This document shows, in pieces, positions 44,252-54,334 of a stretch of 64,000 bases of DNA (position 1 is its first letter; each line of letters starts with the position of its first letter). Origin of the DNA: Anaerolineales bacterium. Its GTDB lineage: Bacteria > Chloroflexota > Anaerolineae > Anaerolineales > UBA4823. The position numbers and the translations under genes are program-made. Below the pieces are notes generated by a model, which saw only the letters and a list, made by a program, of their open reading frames with translations, searched no databases and was not told the origin of the DNA. Location: the NCBI GenBank assembly GCA_020060465.1, contig JAGVAD010000026.1, positions 62,001 through 126,000 on the forward strand, read 5' to 3'.

Positions 44252-46285
44252 TTATATTTTGCCATAAAAAACGGCAATGCTAAAGATAGAAAGTACTCCA
44301 AGACCTGCCAAAAACGCAAGGATGAGGATGCGACCAATTTTCCATCCCCCGGTTAATCCAAGCCAACCACCGCTGAGGAATAACATCGTAGGAATAATCG
44401 CCGGATAGGCATGGCGCGCAGTTGGGAAGTAATAAAAAGGATAATTGAGATAAACCGCCCCACGAGCCAAAGACAACCCCCATGCCAGCCCCATGGACAG
44501 AGCGACCAGCGCGATCACGTCCCCTGGCAAACGGCGACGCATTCGCCAGCCGCCGATCAGGCAGCCCAGCAAGCACAACCCGCAAATTCCCGCTAACACC
44601 CCATAGACCCATTCCCAGATCAATGGCACATGCCCCCAGCCAAAACGTGCCCAAAAAGTCTGAAAAAGGTGCTGAGCGACGATGCGAAAATAGTACGCGC
44701 TCCCTGCCGGGTCGGCAAGCGATGCCAGCATCAGCGAAGGGCGGGCGTTATCTGGCATGACCTGTGTTGCCAGATCGTCCAGACGAGAATTCACCCGCAA
44801 CGCCGGGGTCTCAAATGAAGCGTTGCGCAGCAGATTCTCAAAGGGTTGGTCGCCCCAGACGCCTGCAGAGGCATCTTCAGCATAGAAAAGCGGCGCAGAA
44901 TCCACCGGCCTCGAACCAAGAGCCAAAACCAGACCATCATAGAAAAGCTGCGCAGTTCCCACTTCGGCGGCGTCTGTTTGTCCTTCCGAAGAAGGGGTGG
45001 GAGGATTTTGCCCCCCGTTTGATTGCACAGTTTCTATATTAAAATCAACCCACAAGCGATCTGAACCTGACGGCGTCCGAATTTGAACTGCGAAAAACTG
45101 AGGTCGCGTCGTTACCGTGATAGGGATAGAAAATTCTTGCCGAGCAGTCTTAAAAATTGGGGAGATAACCGTCATGGGTTGACTGCCCCAAGCCCAAAAG
45201 CCCAGGGTAACTTCGTGATCATATACTTTGTGAGCGATTGTGGGGGGCAAGACTTGAAATACAACCGTCTGTTTTTGGCGCGCAGGAACCTGCAGCGGCA
45301 TCTCAATCATCAGGGCATGCGTCCCCAGGGGCGCGTCCGCGGATTGCTGGCGAAACCCTGCTGTTTGCGATGCAACTTGTTTCCAGGCATGGCCGCGATA
45401 CCAGCCTTGCGCGTCATCCACGGAGAGGCTAAACGCTAACCCTGTCAATAGAGACACGCCCAGGGTCAGCCAGGCGATCCAGCGCAATCTGCGGCGGAAA
45501 ACCGCCAGCAACAATACAAGCGGCAGCGCGACAATGGCGATCATAGCCGTATTTTTTGTATAGTAAGTCAACCCAGCAGCAGCGACCGTCCAGAGGAAGT
45601 TGAGTAAACTCAGCCCATTGCGCAGCAAGCGCAGACTGCCCCATACAAACAACGAAAAACTGGCAATCGCCGCCGCGTCGTTATTCACCGCAGTCATGAG
45701 ATCCACAAAACCGGGCAACAGCGCCATCATCGCCGGGAGCAGCCAACGCAGCGGGTGCCCTGGCGGCGCCAGGCTTCTCGCCGTTCCCCAGGCAGCGATC
45801 ACTGTGATCAACAGCAGTGAGAGGGACATCAAACGCGCGACATACAACTGTCGCTCAATGGAAATAGGCGGCAAGAAGCGCAAGGGCAACGCGACGTACA
45901 GATAATAAAGCGGCGGTTCGCCCAATTGGGAGTGACCCGGAATTTTCAAATTAGCCGGGAAGTCTGACCCAAGCTCAGGCGCGCCACCAATCCGGTCGTA
46001 AAAACCGTTTTCCACCATCGAACGGATTACTTTCCAGCTAAAGCGTGGGTGACGGTCGTTAGCGTCTGGCAAACGATCGCGGTGAGCAACCAGCCAGACA
46101 TACTCGAAATGGTTAGGTTCATCGTAATGTTGCCAGGGAGGGACGAGAAAAACGTAGATCAAACCATAGATCAAGGTGATCAACAGGATGACGCCAAGCT
46201 GCACCAGGTCTTTGATTTGCAGCTCAGGGGTTTTTTCAGGAACCAGCATCTGGCGCATCTGCGGCCAGCTCACGGATTCTTTCAT
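44252..46285 (-). CDS. GT-C type membrane glycosyltransferase (DUF2142/GT39-like)
   Basis: A 677-residue protein with about 11 membrane helices. VPPWQHYDEPNHFEYVW (49-65) has the acidic DE pair on the first outer loop typical of GT-C enzymes that use lipid-linked sugars. A large extracytoplasmic beta-rich region (about 280-500) interrupts the helices. The chosen ATG overlaps the phosphatase gene by 50 bases; later Mets at 46258 and 46249 would reduce this. Likely adds a sugar to a surface glycan. Confidence 0.72.
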   Translation of the reverse strand: MKESVSWPQMRQMLVPEKTPELQIKDLVQLGVILLITLIYGLIYVFLVPPWQHYDEPNHFEYVWLVAHRDRLPDANDRHPRFSWKVIRSMVENGFYDRIGGAPELGSDFPANLKIPGHSQLGEPPLYYLYVALPLRFLPPISIERQLYVARLMSLSLLLITVIAAWGTARSLAPPGHPLRWLLPAMMALLPGFVDLMTAVNNDAAAIASFSLFVWGSLRLLRNGLSLLNFLWTVAAAGLTYYTKNTAMIAIVALPLVLLLAVFRRRLRWIAWLTLGVSLLTGLAFSLSVDDAQGWYRGHAWKQVASQTAGFRQQSADAPLGTHALMIEMPLQVPARQKQTVVFQVLPPTIAHKVYDHEVTLGFWAWGSQPMTVISPIFKTARQEFSIPITVTTRPQFFAVQIRTPSGSDRLWVDFNIETVQSNGGQNPPTPSSEGQTDAAEVGTAQLFYDGLVLALGSRPVDSAPLFYAEDASAGVWGDQPFENLLRNASFETPALRVNSRLDDLATQVMPDNARPSLMLASLADPAGSAYYFRIVAQHLFQTFWARFGWGHVPLIWEWVYGVLAGICGLCLLGCLIGGWRMRRRLPGDVIALVALSMGLAWGLSLARGAVYLNYPFYYFPTARHAYPAIIPTMLFLSGGWLGLTGGWKIGRILILAFLAGLGVLSIFSIAVFYGKI

Positions 46286-46712
46286 AGCCCTTGGTCAATA
46301 TTTGCTCGATCTCTCTCGCCGTGTCCTCGTAATCCATCAACGGGCCGCCGATGGGGTCAACGACATCCCCCAGTTTGTTGGCCATCTCCGTTAGTAAGAA
46401 CACCTTCGAGGCTTGTTGCGGGAAGGCAGCCCGCAAAGCTTCCTTCTGGCCGCGTTCCATGGTCAAAATCAAGTTGAAGCTTTCCACCAGATCGCGGGTA
46501 ATAGGGCGGGAACGAAAGTCGCCCAATTCGATGCCTCTTTCAGCCAGCACCTGGCGGGTAAAAACAGCCGCCGGCTGCCCGTTTTGCGCCCAAACGCCGG
46601 CGGATTCTATTCGCCATTCATTCGCTTCCTGGCTGACCAGGGCGCGCAGTAATCCCATCGCCATGGGTGAACGGCAAATGTTAGCAGTACAAACAAATAG
46701 CACCGAGTACAT
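46236..46712 (-). CDS. Low-molecular-weight protein-tyrosine phosphatase
   Basis: A 158-residue enzyme. VCTANICRS near the N terminus is the C-x5-R-S loop (Cys8, Arg14), and VVDPIGG contains the general-acid Asp. ATG 46712 is chosen over a GTG at 46721, because AGGTGA, which includes the previous stop codon, then serves as ribosome site. In polysaccharide loci such enzymes act on tyrosine kinases or on export machinery; here it lies between two membrane glycan genes. Confidence 0.9.
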   Translation of the reverse strand: MYSVLFVCTANICRSPMAMGLLRALVSQEANEWRIESAGVWAQNGQPAAVFTRQVLAERGIELGDFRSRPITRDLVESFNLILTMERGQKEALRAAFPQQASKVFLLTEMANKLGDVVDPIGGPLMDYEDTAREIEQILTKGYERIRELAADAPDAGS

Positions 46713-46717
46713 CACGC

Positions 46718-47734
46718 TCACCTGCGTTCTCTCAAGTCCAACGCTAAATTATATTCACTTCCCGCGCTTGTTTTTCGCACCGATAACCGCCAAAAAGCGG
46801 GCAGTCCAAGCGCCAATACTGGCGTATAAACAATAAGATGCAGCAAAACACCATAACCCAACGCTGCTGCAGCGCCAATGCCATAGGTCTGTAACGCCAG
46901 CATGCAAGCATATTCGAAAATTCCCACCCGACCCGGCAATGAAGGCGCCGAAATACCTATTTGCAGAGCAATTAATGTCAACACGGAAGTCTGCAACGGC
47001 AGGTTTAGCCTTAACGCTGCCTGAGTCAGGTGATTGGTTAACACAGCCATACACCAAATGCAGGCAGTGAGCAACGCCAGCCCAGCCAGCGTGACCGGGT
47101 TTTGGATAGACTTTGCGCCCGCAGCAGCCAGCATCAAGTTTCTGCGCAACGCAGCACGCAAATCCGCCCTCATCCAACGCGCAGGCAGCCGTTCAGCGAA
47201 CCAATCCAGGCGACGAACCAACACAGCACCCACTATAAACAACAAAACTGCGGCGGCCAAAAACAGGAAAACCGAAGGGCGTATCCACTGCGAAGGCAAA
47301 GAGAATAACGCCTGGATCAAGAGCAGCGCTCCAAAGGCGATCATATCGTAGAGCTTTTCGAAGAGCAACGTGGTTGCAACAAAGGCATACCCATCGCCGC
47401 GTCCAAGAGTCGCCACCCGGCTGATTTCACCCACTCGCAGCGGGAAAAAGTTGTTCAAAAATTGGCCTGCTAAAAACGAGGCCGCAAAAGAGGCATGGTT
47501 TCGACCTGGGTTAGCATCCAGCAGCAGCCGCCAGCGGGCTATTTTGAGCAGCATATTAACGATGACGCTAGCAATAGCCCAGGCGATCAATGGCCAATGG
47601 GCGCGAGCTATAATGAGACCTGCCTGAGCAAGATCTACGCCAGCCACAGCCAAATAGACAGCGATTCCGCTGACGAACAACCCCAGGGCAATGCGAAATT
47701 GCAGCGAAGCCAGAACCTTTTTCAGGCCATCCAC
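46718..47734 (-). CDS. Flippase-like membrane protein (LPG synthase TM/UPF0104 family)
   Basis: A 338-residue protein with about eight helices. The segments ANMLLKIARWRLLLDA-like (read here as IVNMLLKIARWRLLL), FLNNFFPLRVGEISR and ISAPSLPGRVGIFEY are the conserved loops of the family that includes AglD and the membrane part of MprF. Probably moves or builds lipid-linked glycans. It follows gmd by 50 bases. Confidence 0.83.
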   Translation of the reverse strand: MDGLKKVLASLQFRIALGLFVSGIAVYLAVAGVDLAQAGLIIARAHWPLIAWAIASVIVNMLLKIARWRLLLDANPGRNHASFAASFLAGQFLNNFFPLRVGEISRVATLGRGDGYAFVATTLLFEKLYDMIAFGALLLIQALFSLPSQWIRPSVFLFLAAAVLLFIVGAVLVRRLDWFAERLPARWMRADLRAALRRNLMLAAAGAKSIQNPVTLAGLALLTACIWCMAVLTNHLTQAALRLNLPLQTSVLTLIALQIGISAPSLPGRVGIFEYACMLALQTYGIGAAAALGYGVLLHLIVYTPVLALGLPAFWRLSVRKTSAGSEYNLALDLRERR

Positions 47735-47784
47735 GTTTCTCTAAAACAAAATCTTCCCAGCCAGCAAGCGCATCAAACTTCCCA

Positions 47785-48852
47785 TCAACCTTCCATGGAG
47801 GGTACTTGATCCTCCCAACGATGCCAGGGCCCATGGTGTGCTTCCAAAATACGTCGCCCTTCGCCAGGCGATTCCAGTCCGATTAATTCCAGATCAGCAT
47901 CTACCATGATGCGCACCAAGTCCCGGAAGTACACACGCGGCTCCCAGCCCAAAATCTCCCGCGCTCGCGTGGCATCAGCCAACAAAAAATCAACTTCCGT
48001 GGGGCGGAAATAGCGCGGGTCAATCTTCACATACTCTTTCCAATCCAGCCCCACATAGCCGAACGCCTCATCCAAAAACTCGCGCACCGAATGCGATTCG
48101 CCCGTTCCAATGACAAAATCATCCGGCTGGTCGTGCTGCAAGATCTTCCACATGGCTGCAACATAATCCGGCGCGTAGCCCCAGTCGCGCCGTGCATCCA
48201 GGTTGCCCAGATAAAGCGTTTTCTGCTTGCCGGCCAGAATGGCTGCCAGGGCGCGAGTGATTTTACGCGTCACAAACGTCTCGCCTCGACGGGGCGATTC
48301 GTGGTTGAACAAAATGCCGTTGCTGGCGAACAACCCGTACCCCTGGCGGTAATTGCGGGTAACCCAATACGCATACACTTTAGCCGCAGCGTATGGGCTT
48401 TGCGGCTCAAAAGGCGTCATCTCATTCTGCGGCGGTTTGGCGCTGCCGAACATTTCGCTGGACGAAGCCTGATAGAACCTTGCTTTGATCCCGCTTTTAC
48501 GGATCGCCTCCAGAATGCGCATGGCGCCTAAGCCGGTGATGTCTCCCGTGTATTCAGGCATGTCGAAGCTCACGCGCACATGGCTTTGCGCTGCCAGGTG
48601 ATAGACCTCATCAGGTTTGATTTGATAGATCAAATCCACCAGGTTGCCGGTGTTGGACATATCGCCATAGTGCAAATACAGCTTGACCGCTTCCCCATTG
48701 TGCGGGTCGCGATACAAGTGGTCTATTCTGCCGGTGTTGAATGTGCTTGCTCGACGGATCAAACCATGAACTTCATAGCCTTTAGAGAGCAATAACTCCG
48801 CCAGGTAAGAGCCATCCTGGCCGGTGATGCCGGTGATAAAAGCTGTCTTCAT
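47785..48852 (-). CDS. gmd: GDP-mannose 4,6-dehydratase
   Basis: A 355-residue short-chain dehydratase that makes GDP-4-keto-6-deoxymannose, the precursor of GDP-fucose, GDP-rhamnose and others. [15 protein letters not shown] (8-22) binds NADP; catalytic SSSEMFG and [10 protein letters not shown] (YxxxK) are present, as are [16 protein letters not shown] and [13 protein letters not shown]. Length equals that of typical Gmd. No fucose or rhamnose synthase is adjacent, so the end sugar is not known. Confidence 0.95.
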   Translation of the reverse strand: MKTAFITGITGQDGSYLAELLLSKGYEVHGLIRRASTFNTGRIDHLYRDPHNGEAVKLYLHYGDMSNTGNLVDLIYQIKPDEVYHLAAQSHVRVSFDMPEYTGDITGLGAMRILEAIRKSGIKARFYQASSSEMFGSAKPPQNEMTPFEPQSPYAAAKVYAYWVTRNYRQGYGLFASNGILFNHESPRRGETFVTRKITRALAAILAGKQKTLYLGNLDARRDWGYAPDYVAAMWKILQHDQPDDFVIGTGESHSVREFLDEAFGYVGLDWKEYVKIDPRYFRPTEVDFLLADATRAREILGWEPRVYFRDLVRIMVDADLELIGLESPGEGRRILEAHHGPWHRWEDQVPSMEG

Positions 48853-48882
48853 TTTTTCGTTCTATGCTCCCCAATTCAGATT

Positions 48883-49413
48883 TTATTTCCAATTCGCAGA
48901 TCTTCTGGACTTTTTTTCAATTTGACTCGCGTCTAAGATAACCGGAATTTGACGATGGTTGCCCAGAAATTCCAATAACACGCGCACCCGTTCGCTGCCC
49001 GGCAGCCGAGCGTCGAATATGGCTTCAAAGCCATGAAAAGGCCCCTCGCGAATCCAGACAATATCCCCCGGCTGTAAACCATCAAAAACCTGTCCGCCAG
49101 CGGCGTTGATCTCATCCACTCGTTTCTGGATCGCTTGAAGGAGGCTTTCCGGCACCAAGGCCGGTTCTCCGCCAAAGCTGACCAGGCCCAGCGTATGTGG
49201 CATCCATTGAAACACCGAAAGCCCAACTTGCTCAATATCGGTCTTCACGAACAGGTAGCCTGGAAAATACGGCTGAAGTTTCTTCGCCCGTGGATTCACT
49301 GGATGCACGCGCAAACGAGGATAATAGACTTCAAAACCCAGCGAAAGCGCTTGCCGCCAGACCACATCCTCTTTGCGAGGTTTACTGCGTAAGGCGTACC
49401 ATTGATCAGACAT
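48883..49413 (-). CDS. RfaH/NusG-paralogue transcription antiterminator
   Basis: A 176-residue protein. The NGN domain starts WYALRSKPRKEDVVW and has YFPGYLFVK and the C-terminal KOW motif reads PGDIVWIREGPFHGFEAIF. It is not housekeeping NusG by context: it heads the glycan genes gmd, flippase, phosphatase and GT-C. Paralogues of this kind suppress early termination in long polysaccharide operons. ATG 49413 is preferred, as the upstream Met (49434) adds non-family residues. Confidence 0.87.
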   Translation of the reverse strand: MSDQWYALRSKPRKEDVVWRQALSLGFEVYYPRLRVHPVNPRAKKLQPYFPGYLFVKTDIEQVGLSVFQWMPHTLGLVSFGGEPALVPESLLQAIQKRVDEINAAGGQVFDGLQPGDIVWIREGPFHGFEAIFDARLPGSERVRVLLEFLGNHRQIPVILDASQIEKKSRRSANWK

Positions 49414-49479
49414 TGAGTTTCGCGGCTCAATCAAATCGTATTAACCAGCTTACCGATATATGCTCCATGCAAGACTCGG

Positions 49480-49488
49480 ATTATAACA
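49480..49488 (-). promoter_or_regulatory. Extended -10 promoter of the RfaH-led glycan operon
   Basis: Minus-strand TGTTATAAT (TG, one base, TATAAT) overlaps the stop codon of the membrane HEXXH gene. The expected start leaves a leader of about 60 bases before ATG 49413. Confidence 0.6.
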
Positions 49489-50257
49489 CCACTTCCAATC
49501 GCAACCACCAGGCGAGGCCGCGCCTCAAAATCCATAGCGGCAAGATCAAAATCAAATGCACGAACAAGCTGACGCCGAACACAATCGTCAACGCTTGCGC
49601 TGCTTTCAGCACAGCCGGCGTCAGGTTTTCCCACAACCAGGGACCTGCGCCAGCCCACAATCCCACCGCAAGCAAAGCCCCGCCTGTGAGCGCCAGCGGA
49701 AGCCAGGCGCGTCGATCCGATGCGGAGGGCAACATGGTGCTGCTGACCACCAGAGTCAGATAAAACCAGAGCCAAAAATCCGAACGCGCTGCCAATGATG
49801 GCGCCCGACCAACAACCGAAAGCAGGGGCTGCGTCTGCGCCGCCGACCATAGCTCTAACAACCCCAGCCGATATAAACCGGCATAGGCAACAAACAAACC
49901 TCCGCTGATCAACGGCGCAGCGCCAATCAACGCATCTCTCACCCAGTCAGCCTGCTGAGTTTCGACATATCCCATTTGCAGGCGTCCGTTCGCCATAGGG
50001 CGCGGCAGCAGTGAAATCTGACCCGTACGCACACCGAGAAGCTGCGCCGTAAGCCAATGGCTGAGTTCATGCAACAGCACACCAGGGAAGAAGATCACCG
50101 AAAAAAGCGCAATGGCAATATCCTTTCGGCGCGTCAGTAGCAGAAAAATGGTTTGCACTTCCCGATGGAGACGACGTTGAACCAAGATTAGCGGCCCCAA
50201 CTCAATGAAGAGCAAAAGCTGCCAATAAAGAATAAGGTTCGCCGTCACGGCAGCCAT
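49481..50257 (-). CDS. Polytopic membrane protein with HEXXH motif (M50-like)
   Basis: A 258-residue protein with about six helices. LLHELSHWLTA (61-71) is a zinc HEXXH site (His63, Glu64, His67) at a membrane surface, as in site-2 proteases and the DUF3267 group. The usual second motif (LDG or NxxPxxDG) is not clear; SSTMLPSASDRRAW around residue 195 is a candidate. Target unknown. It begins 13 bases after tpiA. Confidence 0.7.
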   Translation of the reverse strand: MAAVTANLILYWQLLLFIELGPLILVQRRLHREVQTIFLLLTRRKDIAIALFSVIFFPGVLLHELSHWLTAQLLGVRTGQISLLPRPMANGRLQMGYVETQQADWVRDALIGAAPLISGGLFVAYAGLYRLGLLELWSAAQTQPLLSVVGRAPSLAARSDFWLWFYLTLVVSSTMLPSASDRRAWLPLALTGGALLAVGLWAGAGPWLWENLTPAVLKAAQALTIVFGVSLFVHLILILPLWILRRGLAWWLRLEVVL

Positions 50258-50270
50258 TCAGCCGCCTGCG

Positions 50271-51044
50271 CTATCCAGCGGCAGCTTGCACAATTTGAAT
50301 AAATTCAGCCGCCTTTAAGCTTGCCCCGCCGACCAGCGCCCCGTCAATTTCCGCTTCAGCGAAAAACTCGGCTGCATTCTTGGCGTTCACCGAGCCGCCA
50401 TATAGCACACGCACGCCCTGGGCAGTCATGTCGCCAAAAAGTTCAGCCAAAACCGGACGTATAATTTCCCGCACCACTTTGGCTGCTCCCTGTGCGGTAG
50501 AAGGACGTCCCGTGCCAATCGCCCAGACCGGTTCATAAGCCACCACAAAGGCGCCTGCCCCCGCTTGCTCAATCACGCCGCTCAAGCCGCTCAAACCCAG
50601 GCGCACCTGACGGGCAACGACATCGGCGGTTTGCCCGGCTTCGTTTTCTTCCAGCGTTTCGCCTACACAGACGATGGGCGTCAGGCCTTGCGCCAGGGCA
50701 GCCTGCACTTTACGGTTCACCGTATCGTCTGTCTCGCCGAAGTATGTGCGCCGCTCGGAGTGACCGATGATGACATAACGACATAGCTCCGCGATCATTA
50801 CAGGAGAGATTTCGCCGGTATAGGCGCCGGATAATTCCCAATGCATGTTCTGCGCCCCTAGACCGATGTCCGTGCCTTCGAGCAGCGCCGCCGCCGCCAA
50901 AAGCGCGGTAAACGGCGGGCAGAGCACTTTCTCCACCGCATCAATAGCCTGTAGCCCTGGCACCAGCTCTGAAATCAAGTGGCGCGCCTCAGCCACGGTT
51001 TTATACATTTTCCAGTTTCCAGCTACAAATGGTTTTCGCATCAT
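50271..51044 (-). CDS. tpiA: Triosephosphate isomerase
   Basis: A 257-residue enzyme interconverting dihydroxyacetone phosphate and glyceraldehyde 3-phosphate. GNWKMYKT (Asn/Lys, about 10-17), VIIGHSERR (catalytic His, about 94) and [11 protein letters not shown] (catalytic Glu, about 170) are intact. Tandem ATGs follow GAGG. Together with gap and pgk upstream it forms a lower-glycolysis set interrupted by a kinase gene. Confidence 0.96.
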   Translation of the reverse strand: MMRKPFVAGNWKMYKTVAEARHLISELVPGLQAIDAVEKVLCPPFTALLAAAALLEGTDIGLGAQNMHWELSGAYTGEISPVMIAELCRYVIIGHSERRTYFGETDDTVNRKVQAALAQGLTPIVCVGETLEENEAGQTADVVARQVRLGLSGLSGVIEQAGAGAFVVAYEPVWAIGTGRPSTAQGAAKVVREIIRPVLAELFGDMTAQGVRVLYGGSVNAKNAAEFFAEAEIDGALVGGASLKAAEFIQIVQAAAG

Positions 51045-51052
51045 GGTTTCCT

Positions 51053-53020
51053 CTATGGATTAGTTCCTTGTAACAAAGCTTGTGCGGTCCACTGCACCCA
51101 GAGAGGGTAAGAAGGGTCCGCGGATAATTTATTCAAAGCGCTTTTTGCTTCTTCTGTTTCACCTTCTTTTAAAGCCGTTTCAGCCTCTAGCAAAGCCGCT
51201 TCTCGCAAATTCGGAAAGCTCTTCTTGAGCAATCTTAGAGCATTCCTAGATTCGAGCGGCACGCCATTATAAAAAACATAGCGTGCTCGAAACAATTCAA
51301 CCAAACCTTCGCCGAAACGGTTCAGAGGCAATCGCCATAGGAGTTCTTTCGATTCGGGCCATTGGGCTGCCAGATAGACCGTTTGCATAGTCAATTGTTC
51401 CAATTCGGGGTTTTTCGCCTGCGGTGAACGAGAAGCGGCTTCCAGATAGAAAGTTGCAGCCAGCAACCAGAGCTTGCGCTCTCGCATCAAGTTGCCCACA
51501 TCCAGTGCCAGGGTTTCAGGAGAATCCGTCAGCTTAAGCGCTTGCTCCATTTCTTTGCGGGCTTCCAAAGGTTTAGAGGCTGCCCAATAGGCAAGCGCAA
51601 GATCTACATGCGCCAATGGGTTATCTGGCTGGGTAGAGACGAAATATTGAGCCGTAGCCAATGGAACGGGTGGAGCGCCATAGGCATTCGGAAATAGCGT
51701 GGAACGTAGGGGAAAGCCCGCAACAGCCGTCTGGCGAAGTGAAGGTGTGGATGCAGAGATGGAAGCGTTCGGATAAGCACTTGCTTCTGAAAGAGGCATT
51801 GTTGGGGCATTCGTGGCGGTGAACGCCAGTTGTGCCTGACGATTGAGGTCTCTGCTACGAACAACCGCTAATCCGCCTCCCAGACAAATACACACGCCCA
51901 CAATGCCGATCAGTGCCCAAAATCCTATCTTGTTTGTCTTTTTGACTTTTTGTTGTACAGGAGGCGAAGTAACCGCTGCATAACCCTGTCCTTCTTTAGC
52001 GATAGCCGGCGCGCTGTCCATCGCCTTGTCCACAGTTACGTCGGCGGGCATCTCTGCACCGCTCAACGCTGCTCGAACCTGAGTTTCACTAATGATCGCA
52101 GTGTGCGGGCCTTGCGGGAATTCGCTCAGGTCCGCAGCAGCTTGAACACCAGTATCCTGCTCACTCTTTTGCGGCTTAGAAACCTCCGTGGTACCGGATT
52201 GAACGGCCTGCTTCCAAGCTGCGACGAACTCATCAATCGTAGCAAAACGGTCGCTGCGCGCTTTTGCCAATGCCTTGAATAACACCCGTTCAACAGCTTC
52301 AGAAACTTGCGGATTTATCTGATGCGGGATTGGCAGCGGCGAGTAGATATGATCGTGGATCACCGAATAGGGTGTATCCGCATTGAACGGTGTACGGCCT
52401 ACGTATAATTCGTAAAGCACTACGCCAAAAGAATAGATATCTGTAGCCTGATCGAGGTCTTTGGCGCCTAACGCTTGTTCGGGAGAGATATATTGCGGCG
52501 TGCCCAGAGTCACATCGGACGAAAGGGTGGATTCGCCCGCATCTGCCATTCGCGCCAGCCCAAAATCCGCCAGGTAAATCCGACCATCGTTCGCCAGCAG
52601 AATATTCGAAGGCTTGACATCTCGATGCAACACGCCTTGTTCATGGGCATAGCTCAATGCCGCCCCAACGCTTTCTACGATCCGACCAATTTCACCCTGA
52701 GGTAATGCCCCCCTGCTCAGGCGAGCTTTCAAGGTTTCACCCTGAATAAATTTCATCACCAGATAGGGTCGGCCTTCATGTTCTGAGTAATCGTAAATTG
52801 GGACAATGTTGGGGTGTTCTAGCCTGGCGACCACCTGCGCCTCGCGGCGGAAACGAGCCAGGAAATTGGGTTCATGCATAAAAGCAGGATGCAACGCCTT
52901 GATAGCCACATGGCGATCCAAAGCGGGGTGATAAGCTTTGAACACCGTAGCCATCCCCCCTTGACCGAGTTGCTCTATTAAGCGGTAGGGACCAACATTC
53001 TCCCCAACAACAAAAGGCAT
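51053..53020 (-). CDS. Membrane Ser/Thr protein kinase with C-terminal TPR-like region
   Basis: A 655-residue Hanks-type kinase. GQGGMATVFKAY (glycine loop), AIKALHP (Lys), HRDVKPSN, ADFG and GTPQYISPEQ show an active kinase in residues about 8-265. A membrane helix lies near 360-385 (FWALIGIVGVCICLGGGLAVV-like), then TPR-like helices outside. There are no PASTA repeats. GAGGAG nine bases before ATG 53020 sets the start; an earlier TTG is unlikely. It lies between pgk and tpiA, so it may be co-expressed with glycolysis. Confidence 0.92.
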   Translation of the reverse strand: MPFVVGENVGPYRLIEQLGQGGMATVFKAYHPALDRHVAIKALHPAFMHEPNFLARFRREAQVVARLEHPNIVPIYDYSEHEGRPYLVMKFIQGETLKARLSRGALPQGEIGRIVESVGAALSYAHEQGVLHRDVKPSNILLANDGRIYLADFGLARMADAGESTLSSDVTLGTPQYISPEQALGAKDLDQATDIYSFGVVLYELYVGRTPFNADTPYSVIHDHIYSPLPIPHQINPQVSEAVERVLFKALAKARSDRFATIDEFVAAWKQAVQSGTTEVSKPQKSEQDTGVQAAADLSEFPQGPHTAIISETQVRAALSGAEMPADVTVDKAMDSAPAIAKEGQGYAAVTSPPVQQKVKKTNKIGFWALIGIVGVCICLGGGLAVVRSRDLNRQAQLAFTATNAPTMPLSEASAYPNASISASTPSLRQTAVAGFPLRSTLFPNAYGAPPVPLATAQYFVSTQPDNPLAHVDLALAYWAASKPLEARKEMEQALKLTDSPETLALDVGNLMRERKLWLLAATFYLEAASRSPQAKNPELEQLTMQTVYLAAQWPESKELLWRLPLNRFGEGLVELFRARYVFYNGVPLESRNALRLLKKSFPNLREAALLEAETALKEGETEEAKSALNKLSADPSYPLWVQWTAQALLQGTNP

Positions 53021-53073
53021 CGCTACAAACTCCTCATCGCCTGCATTCTGAGCAAGCAATTCTTAGCGCGTGC

Positions 53074-53079
53074 ATTTTA
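53074..53079 (-). promoter_or_regulatory. Possible -10 box of the kinase gene
   Basis: Minus-strand TTGTAAAAT, about 50 bases before the kinase ATG and just after the pgk-side hairpin. It suggests the kinase is also transcribed apart from gap-pgk. A -35 is not evident, as that region is the hairpin. Confidence 0.4.
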
Positions 53080-53086
53080 CAAGAGG

Positions 53087-53117
53087 CAAGGGATAGAGGA
53101 TCAGCCTCTATCCCTTG
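53087..53117 (-). terminator. 13-bp perfect hairpin between pgk and the kinase gene
   Basis: CAAGGGATAGAGG pairs perfectly with CCTCTATCCCTTG around a 5-base loop, 14 bases after the pgk stop. No T run follows on the minus strand, so it may stabilise the pgk mRNA end or partly terminate rather than act as a full intrinsic terminator. Confidence 0.6.
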
Positions 53118-53131
53118 TCAGAAAACACGGG

Positions 53132-54307
53132 TTACTTATCTTGCAGCGCAGCCACGCCAGGAAGAGTGAGGCCCTCCAGCATCTCCAACGAAGCGCCGCC
53201 GCCGGTGGAGATGTGAGTGATCTTATCGCTCAGGCCAGATTGGTTGAGCGCCGAGACCGAATCGCCGCCGCCGACGATAGACACTGCCTGGCTTTCAGCC
53301 ACTGCCTGCGCGATCCCAAACGTGCCTTTGGCGAAGTTGGGCATCTCGAACACACCCATCGGGCCATTCCACACCACTGTACCGGCGTCTTTAATGACCT
53401 TTGAATACGCAGCAACCGTTTCTGGGCCAATATCCAGAATTGCCCAACCCTCGGGAACCGCGCCGACGTCTATAATTTTCGTATGGGCGTTATTGTCGAA
53501 TTTATCTGCAATGACCACATCTACAGGCAAGCGCAGGCGAGGACCGGCATCCTGGAGGATTTCCCTGGCGGTTTCCAGCGCTTCGCCATCCACCAGCGAC
53601 TCGCCCATCGGGTAACCCTGCGCCTTGAAAAAGGTGTTCGCCATCCCGCCGCCGATCAATACCGTATCGGCGATCTTCAACAGGTTGCGGATGACGCCGA
53701 TCTTATCTACGATCTTTGCGCCGCCCAAAATGGCGACAAACGGCCGTTTGGGGTTTGAAATCGCCTCGCCCAGATATTTGATCTCTTTCTCCATCAAGAA
53801 ACCCGCCACCGCGGGCAGGTAATGAGCCACGCCCTCCGTGGAAGCATGAGCGCGATGAGCCGAGCCAAAGGCGTCGTTGACGTAAATATCGGCCAGCGCC
53901 GCCAATTGCTTTGCCATTTCGGGGTCGTTTTTCGTTTCGCCTTTGTAAAAACGCGTGTTCTCCAAAACCAGCACGTCGCCGGGCTTGAGCGCCTTTGCTG
54001 CCGCCTCGGCAACCGGACCCACACATTCATCGCTGAACGCCACCGGCTTACCCAGTAACTTGCTGAGATGTTCCGCAGTGGGGCGCATCGAATATTTCGG
54101 ATCCGGACCTTCTTTGGGTCGCCCCAGGTGTGAACATAGAATGACCGCCGCGCCATGATCCAGCAAATACTTAATCGTTGGCAGTGCGGCGACAATGCGG
54201 GTGTCGTCTTCAACTTTTCCGTCCTTGATTGGAACGTTGAAATCCACGCGCGCCAGCACTCGCTTGCCTTTTACATCAATATCCGTAATCAGTTTTTTAT
54301 TGAACAT
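53132..54307 (-). CDS. pgk: Phosphoglycerate kinase
   Basis: A 391-residue glycolytic kinase that makes ATP from 1,3-bisphosphoglycerate. [11 protein letters not shown] near the N terminus, SHLGRPK and [10 protein letters not shown] are family marks; the ATP site GGGDSV lies near the C terminus. GGAGG five bases before ATG 54307 fixes the start. It follows gap by 105 bases. Confidence 0.96.
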   Translation of the reverse strand: MFNKKLITDIDVKGKRVLARVDFNVPIKDGKVEDDTRIVAALPTIKYLLDHGAAVILCSHLGRPKEGPDPKYSMRPTAEHLSKLLGKPVAFSDECVGPVAEAAAKALKPGDVLVLENTRFYKGETKNDPEMAKQLAALADIYVNDAFGSAHRAHASTEGVAHYLPAVAGFLMEKEIKYLGEAISNPKRPFVAILGGAKIVDKIGVIRNLLKIADTVLIGGGMANTFFKAQGYPMGESLVDGEALETAREILQDAGPRLRLPVDVVIADKFDNNAHTKIIDVGAVPEGWAILDIGPETVAAYSKVIKDAGTVVWNGPMGVFEMPNFAKGTFGIAQAVAESQAVSIVGGGDSVSALNQSGLSDKITHISTGGGASLEMLEGLTLPGVAALQDK

Positions 54308-54334
54308 GCCAGCCTCCATCGTCAGGGTTAAGCC

